Below are positions 47,190 through 64,000 of a DNA stretch of 64,000 nt, piece after piece (within the stretch, counting starts at the first letter, position 1; each line of letters starts with the position of its first letter). The notes below the pieces were generated by a model. It was not told the DNA's origin. It saw only the letters and a list, made by a program, of their open reading frames with translations, and did no database searches. Made by a program: the position numbers and the translations under genes. The DNA is from Pseudeuparius sepicola. Lineage: Eukaryota; Arthropoda; Insecta; Coleoptera; Anthribidae. The stretch is taken from the NCBI GenBank assembly GCA_963920635.1, contig OY987303.1:49785223-49849222 (forward strand), given 5' to 3'.

Positions 47190-47950
47190 TTTTATTTAAC
47201 TTGCAATGTATGTATGTATGTATGAATGTATGTATGTTTAGGTCAAATCTTGCAAGCTGAATTAGAACCACTTCCTGACATCCGATTGAGCTGAAATTTT
47301 GCATACACCTTTAGTTCCGGTGACAATACAATACTCAATATCAATGTAATACTTTCAAAATGGCCGTCGCCACAAGATGGCGGATGATGTATTTTTGTCA
47401 ATCACGTTAATATGGGTATCAAATAAAAGGGCTTGAAGAATAGAAAACGATAGAGTTAGTGACATCACACTAAATTCAATATGGCCGCCGCTCCAAGATG
47501 GCGGATGATGTATTTTTTGTCAACTTAAATTGGGTATCAAATGAAAGGCCTTGAAGAGTAGAACTAAAAAGTTGAAAATAAAATTATTAATAAAAAAAAT
47601 ATTTTTAAAAACAAGCTTTTATTTAAATGCTCCGAAAAGAAAAAAATAAATAAACTTTATAATAAATCAAACCAAGGCAAACCCATAATTTTGTTACATT
47701 ATACAACTGTATATGATATAAAAGCTTGTCGCGAGAATAAAGTAATTTTAAGTAGAAAATGTATTTTTCTATAAAAGAAAGTTACACACGAAAATCTCGC
47801 GACAAGCTTATTTTATATCATATACAGTTGTATAATGTAACAAAATTATGGGTTTGCCTTGGTTTGACTTATTATAAAGTTTATTTTCTTCTTTTCAGTG
47901 CATTTAAATAAAACCTTGTTTTTAAAAATATTTTTTTATTAATAAAATTT
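47190..47950 (-). mobile_element. Palindrome-headed composite repeat, copy 3 (inverted)
   Basis: The reverse complement of the order at 31660-32290: TTGCAAGCTGAATTAGAACC, then two tandem CAAGATGGCGGATGATGTAT modules (one in copy 2), then the palindrome 47585-47945 with ATAAAAGCTTGTCGCGAG arms. The palindrome loop is inverted relative to copy 2, as expected for a flipped whole element. Confidence 0.8.
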
Positions 47951-47952
47951 TA

Positions 47953-48030
47953 TTGGCCTCGGAGGTTTCTAAGGATCGAGGCAACGCCGCCCGCGCGTTG
48001 CCTCGGTCCTTAAAAAACCTCCTCGGCCAA
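47953..48030. repeat. 78-bp GC-rich hairpin
   Basis: TTGGCCTCGGAGGTTT pairs with AACCTCCTCGGCCAA, and CGAGGCAACGC with GCGTTGCCTCG, around a CGCCC loop. It stands out in AT-rich DNA directly beside the composite repeat. Confidence 0.85.
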
Positions 48031-50085
48031 GAAAGTGGACTTATACGCATCTAGCAATGTAAATAACTATTCTCAAGGTGAATCTTGATTTAGGAGGAAG
48101 CAAAAACTTTCATGAAGAGTAGGTAACTTTTTAGTGAAAAGTTATTAAATTTTTTGACAATTTCACCTCTTGTAAACGCCAGCCAGGAACATATACTATA
48201 TTGTGTACTTATATATTCATTTTTGGTTCATGATTTTCCGCACATCCTATATTCATAAAAAAACATCTCCATCACTGCATGTATGTGTGTCTGAACTGAA
48301 ATTTTGAATAATTTATAGTATACAACATGAAAAGGTTTTAAGAGAGATATACCATTATTTTTTATTTGTTTATAAAACAAAATGGTTTACAATCCAAAAT
48401 AAAACACCAACACAAAATTTATACAGTTTTTTTTTGTTGCGTAGTTTCTGGAATAATGAATATTTTTATATATAAGCTGGTGGGCATGTAGCAATAGTAC
48501 CTATGTATTTTTGTGATATTTATTGATCATGTTTAAATAAAAAATAAAATAATAATTATGATGTTGACCATTAATTTATGTTCCCCGTCAGTGATAGCTA
48601 CAAGACAAAATGAACATGAAACAATAAGAAATTGATTATTATTCTTCTAAAATTGCAAATTGCAGAAGCTAAACACTGCCAACGCCGCAAATCTCTAAAA
48701 TCCCCTTCAGACTGTTCAACCCGGCAACGCCGCAAGTCCGCCATAGTTCGGGCGCAAGCGCGGTCCGAAAGTGAAAGGTGCGCTGGCCGCACATACCCAA
48801 GAAGGGTAGACGCACGCACATACTACACAGCGTTGCCACAGCTCGCTCGATCGAGCGAGATCTCGCTCTTTTTTATTCCGATTCACTCTCTCGCTCCTCT
48901 TTGTCAAATCTCACTCGTTTTTATACCTTCCACTTCCACCACACTCATGCCATTGCCATACCACCGAGAAAAATTTTTTTGGCATTTACTTGAAGCGTTG
49001 AATGATCACTCAACGCTTGAAGTTTATCTAAGTTGAGCCGACCAGGTTGAACCAGGTTATAAAATTTAAATTTTGAGTAAATTTTACAAATTTATTTATT
49101 AGATCAAGGGCCAGATTATATGGTTTTAAGGCACTGTGAACACACCAGATTTTCTATTATCATCAAAAATTCTTTTAATGTTCAATTTCTTATAATCTAA
49201 CCTAACTTTTTATAACCTGGTTAAAATAGGTCATCCGCTCGAATTCGGCTTTGGTTGCCTAGTTCCTAGTTACGAAAGCCGAACACCATCGAATTCGATG
49301 CCGAACGCTGACCGAACTACCGAACCAGAGAAATGGAGTAGGCTGTACCCTCAGAAAAATATGTTTCTTATTTTTCTCAGGGTGTACCTAGAGTTCCTTT
49401 GCTGTACCTACCATATTTGATCGAATACAGCATTGGTTCGCAACGTTGATTCCTTCCCCCATCGACGGTTCAGAACTTCTAAATCAGAAGAACAACCTAA
49501 CCTAAATATTTTGTGGACAATTGGGATTGTGTTTGCTAATAGCAGAGCATATAAAACCAAGAACGGTAGACGCACTACCGTTCGTGATATAAAACAACCA
49601 GCAGTATGACTGCCATGGCGGGAAAATTCTGCGCACCTGTTCGCGCAGCCGTCATGTGGGCATAGATTCTGTCAAATTGATGCAGTGTCGGGGCGATTGG
49701 GCAGTTCTTTTTTGGCTGTATGAGAGATATTACAGTGACAGTGCCGTGGAGTGTGTTTTTTTGTAAATTGTGCTTTTTGCTAGTATCTTTAAATAAAGAA
49801 TCCCAGGAAGGAGTAAAAGCTGCTTGTGCTTACCACACACTATATACTTTACTAATACTACTCTGTATTTCTGAATTGATTTTCCCGACTACACCTCTGA
49901 CTTCTATTCCACCAATATGGCTCAAAGTCATTGAATTTGCGGATGAATTCTCAAGAGTAAATTATACTGCTGGTTGCTTGGGATTTATCCTCTCGTGTAA
50001 ATTTGTTTGGTCTTGTGGCGCCAGTGGCGATCGCTTGAAACAGCGCTATGCACAGGTCTTTAATAAAATGTCGGCCCAGCTTTAC
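48031..50085. other. Intergenic DNA between CHMP2 and V-ATPase A
   Basis: Mostly AT-rich, with two GC-rich patches: 48670-48860 (includes the palindromic CTCGCTCGATCGAGCGAG at about 48842) and 49560-49670. 49985-50080 is a reverse copy of the GCGATCGCCAC repeat. Open frames of up to 134 codons here (48632-49036; 49720-50121) are not supported by homology and one crosses a repeat. Confidence 0.45.
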
Positions 50086-50339
50086 TTGTCTCTGGGTGTT
50101 GGTTTGAAGTTGAAAGAATAAGGTCAATTATTTTGAAGAAGAAGAAGTCTCATTCAAGCAGTCAACTGGTAACAAAATATAATTAGAATAAATCATTATG
50201 GATTTACTGAAGAAGTTGTATGCCATAAATTAAAATTTTAAATTTATAAATTGTTGGTTTTCAAAGTTTAAGATTTCATAAAAATATCAGATTATTATTG
50301 TTTTGATAAAATGAAAGCAGTCGTTCACGTGATTTTCTT

Positions 50340-50452
50340 GTCAATTGTCAGTCAGCTGACCGGTCTTGTGACAACCAGTGCCAGAGCAGAGACTTTTTGC
50401 AGGATTCGTGAGTCTTGTGAGTTTAGTGGTTGAGGTGTGGTAGAAAACATGT
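50340..50452 (+). promoter_or_regulatory. Probable promoter and non-coding first exon of V-ATPase subunit A
   Basis: The first coding exon is preceded by TTTTTCAACAG|CAAATTTC, a good splice acceptor 11-20 bases before the ATG, so a 5' non-coding exon is expected. The best upstream donor is AAAACAT|GTAAGTTTTCC at 50452/50453. The preceding 110 bases include GTCAGTCAGCTGACCGG and ACAACCAGTG, possible initiator sequence. No TATA box. The exact start is unknown. Confidence 0.45.
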
Positions 50453-50961
50453 AAGTTTTCCTTATTTTATATGTCCTTTCAAGTTTAAAATATTTGTTTG
50501 AAATCAAAAACTATTCTTTTATTTAATGTATTGATAAAATTTAGTTTAAATTGAATTTTATCGATTTCTGCGCCAGTCCTATTCGACCTAGTTCTCTTTC
50601 ATTTTGCGGCAATGATCTTGAACAAAATAGTGTTTTATTGGTTTTTAAGCTTTCTATACTAATTTTCCAAACTGTTTTGGCTTCTTTCATGCATTTTTCA
50701 AAATAGTTTCAGAGATTTCGTAAAACTCAAAATTTATGTAGGCGTAGTCGTGTGATCCATGTCACCATTTCTGATAGGCGGATAGCAGACATCAGTGAAA
50801 TTCCATTGCGCGGTCTACTCAAATAGCGCTCCCAACTGGAAATCTCACGTGACTTCGTTTAATAAGTAGTATTGGGCGAATTTTAAATAATTTTTAAATA
50901 TTACCAAAAAACTTCTATTTGTTCAATTTTCTATTTTTCAACAGCAAATTTCGTGTCCAAA

Positions 50962-63615
<12,654 letters not shown>

Positions 63616-64000
63616 GTGCGTTCCTTTTCTAAGGTAGCCGTTAGCCGTGATAGTATAGATGGCGCCATTGTACCTTGCTATCAATGGACTGCCAAATGTG
63701 ACAGCTGCTGTTCCTTTATGTATTATTTTACTCAATTCAAACAGGGTAGATTGGCAACTTAGCCAGTCTAAATTTTATGTCGCCAACCCCTTTCCAGGTG
63801 AGAAATTTTGTACAAGTTTATCTTACAATGATAAGGGTTAATTATGTATAATATGTTTTTTTTTGGGCTAGTGACGATGTACATTTTCATACTTTCGATG
63901 GGCTTGTTTGGAAAAATCTGTCAAAATCTCGATTTTTCCTTACAAGACCTTAGCCACCTACAACATTCAAGCCTTTGGTTTTCCGAAGACATGTTCTATT

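Noticed and set aside
48632..49036. 134-codon plus-strand frame, with a counter-frame at 48716-48907
   Set aside because: Overlapping frames on both strands in a GC-rich low-stop patch; no homology or splice signals.
49720..50121. 133-codon plus-strand frame
   Set aside because: It crosses the reverse copy of the GCGATCGCCAC repeat and part of the duplicated leader; no recognisable domain and no support from the other copies.

Overview
This is AT-rich eukaryotic nuclear DNA. The genes have short exons with GT/AG introns, there are no operons or ribosome binding sites, and very many miniature inverted-repeat transposons fill the space between exons. The recognisable proteins (V-ATPase subunit A, ARP10, CHMP2, a GM2-activator protein and a sperm-tail PG-repeat protein) and the transposon types (many elements ending in CAGGGTG next to TA, hAT elements with 8-bp target duplications, mariner, pogo and jockey remnants) point to an insect. 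A beetle is plausible, but the order cannot be fixed from the sequence alone.

Layout. 42-6645 (+): complete ARP10 (dynactin pointed-end subunit) in four exons; its 5.4-kb second intron is packed with elements. 7441-12707 (-): three exons of a sperm-tail PG-repeat protein, convergent with ARP10; a candidate first exon lies at 20391-20462. 12.7-25.7 kb: mostly transposon remnants, large palindromes and a 5S-rRNA-like repeat. 25713-27134 (-): complete four-exon GM2-activator-like lipid-binding protein. 27-38.8 kb: repeats, a jockey-type reverse transcriptase remnant, an LTR-like stretch, an unidentified spliced reading frame with a frameshift (33272-34418, -), and a 1.7-kb hAT element. 38817-46010 (-): complete CHMP2 (ESCRT-III); its 6.4-kb third intron holds a 1.9-kb foldback element, a jockey remnant and an inverted copy of the neighbouring V-ATPase leader region. 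50340-63615 (+): V-ATPase catalytic subunit A, with a probable non-coding first exon and nine coding exons; the 3' end lies beyond the window. Its introns carry nested transposons, a tandem array, a palindromic transposase fragment and a tRNA-like sequence.

The host genes are unrelated housekeeping or tissue-specific genes; no operon-like system, CRISPR array or defence locus is visible. ARP10 serves dynein transport, CHMP2 membrane scission at endosomes, V-ATPase A organelle acidification and the GM2-activator protein probably lysosomal lipid handling, so several act on the endolysosomal route, but nothing shows that their proximity is functional. The most unusual content is structural. Many elements are near-perfect palindromes, several with coding fragments in both arms. 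Insertions inside insertions can be dated relative to one another, and part of the V-ATPase leader region has been copied in inverted orientation into the intron of the adjacent CHMP2 gene.
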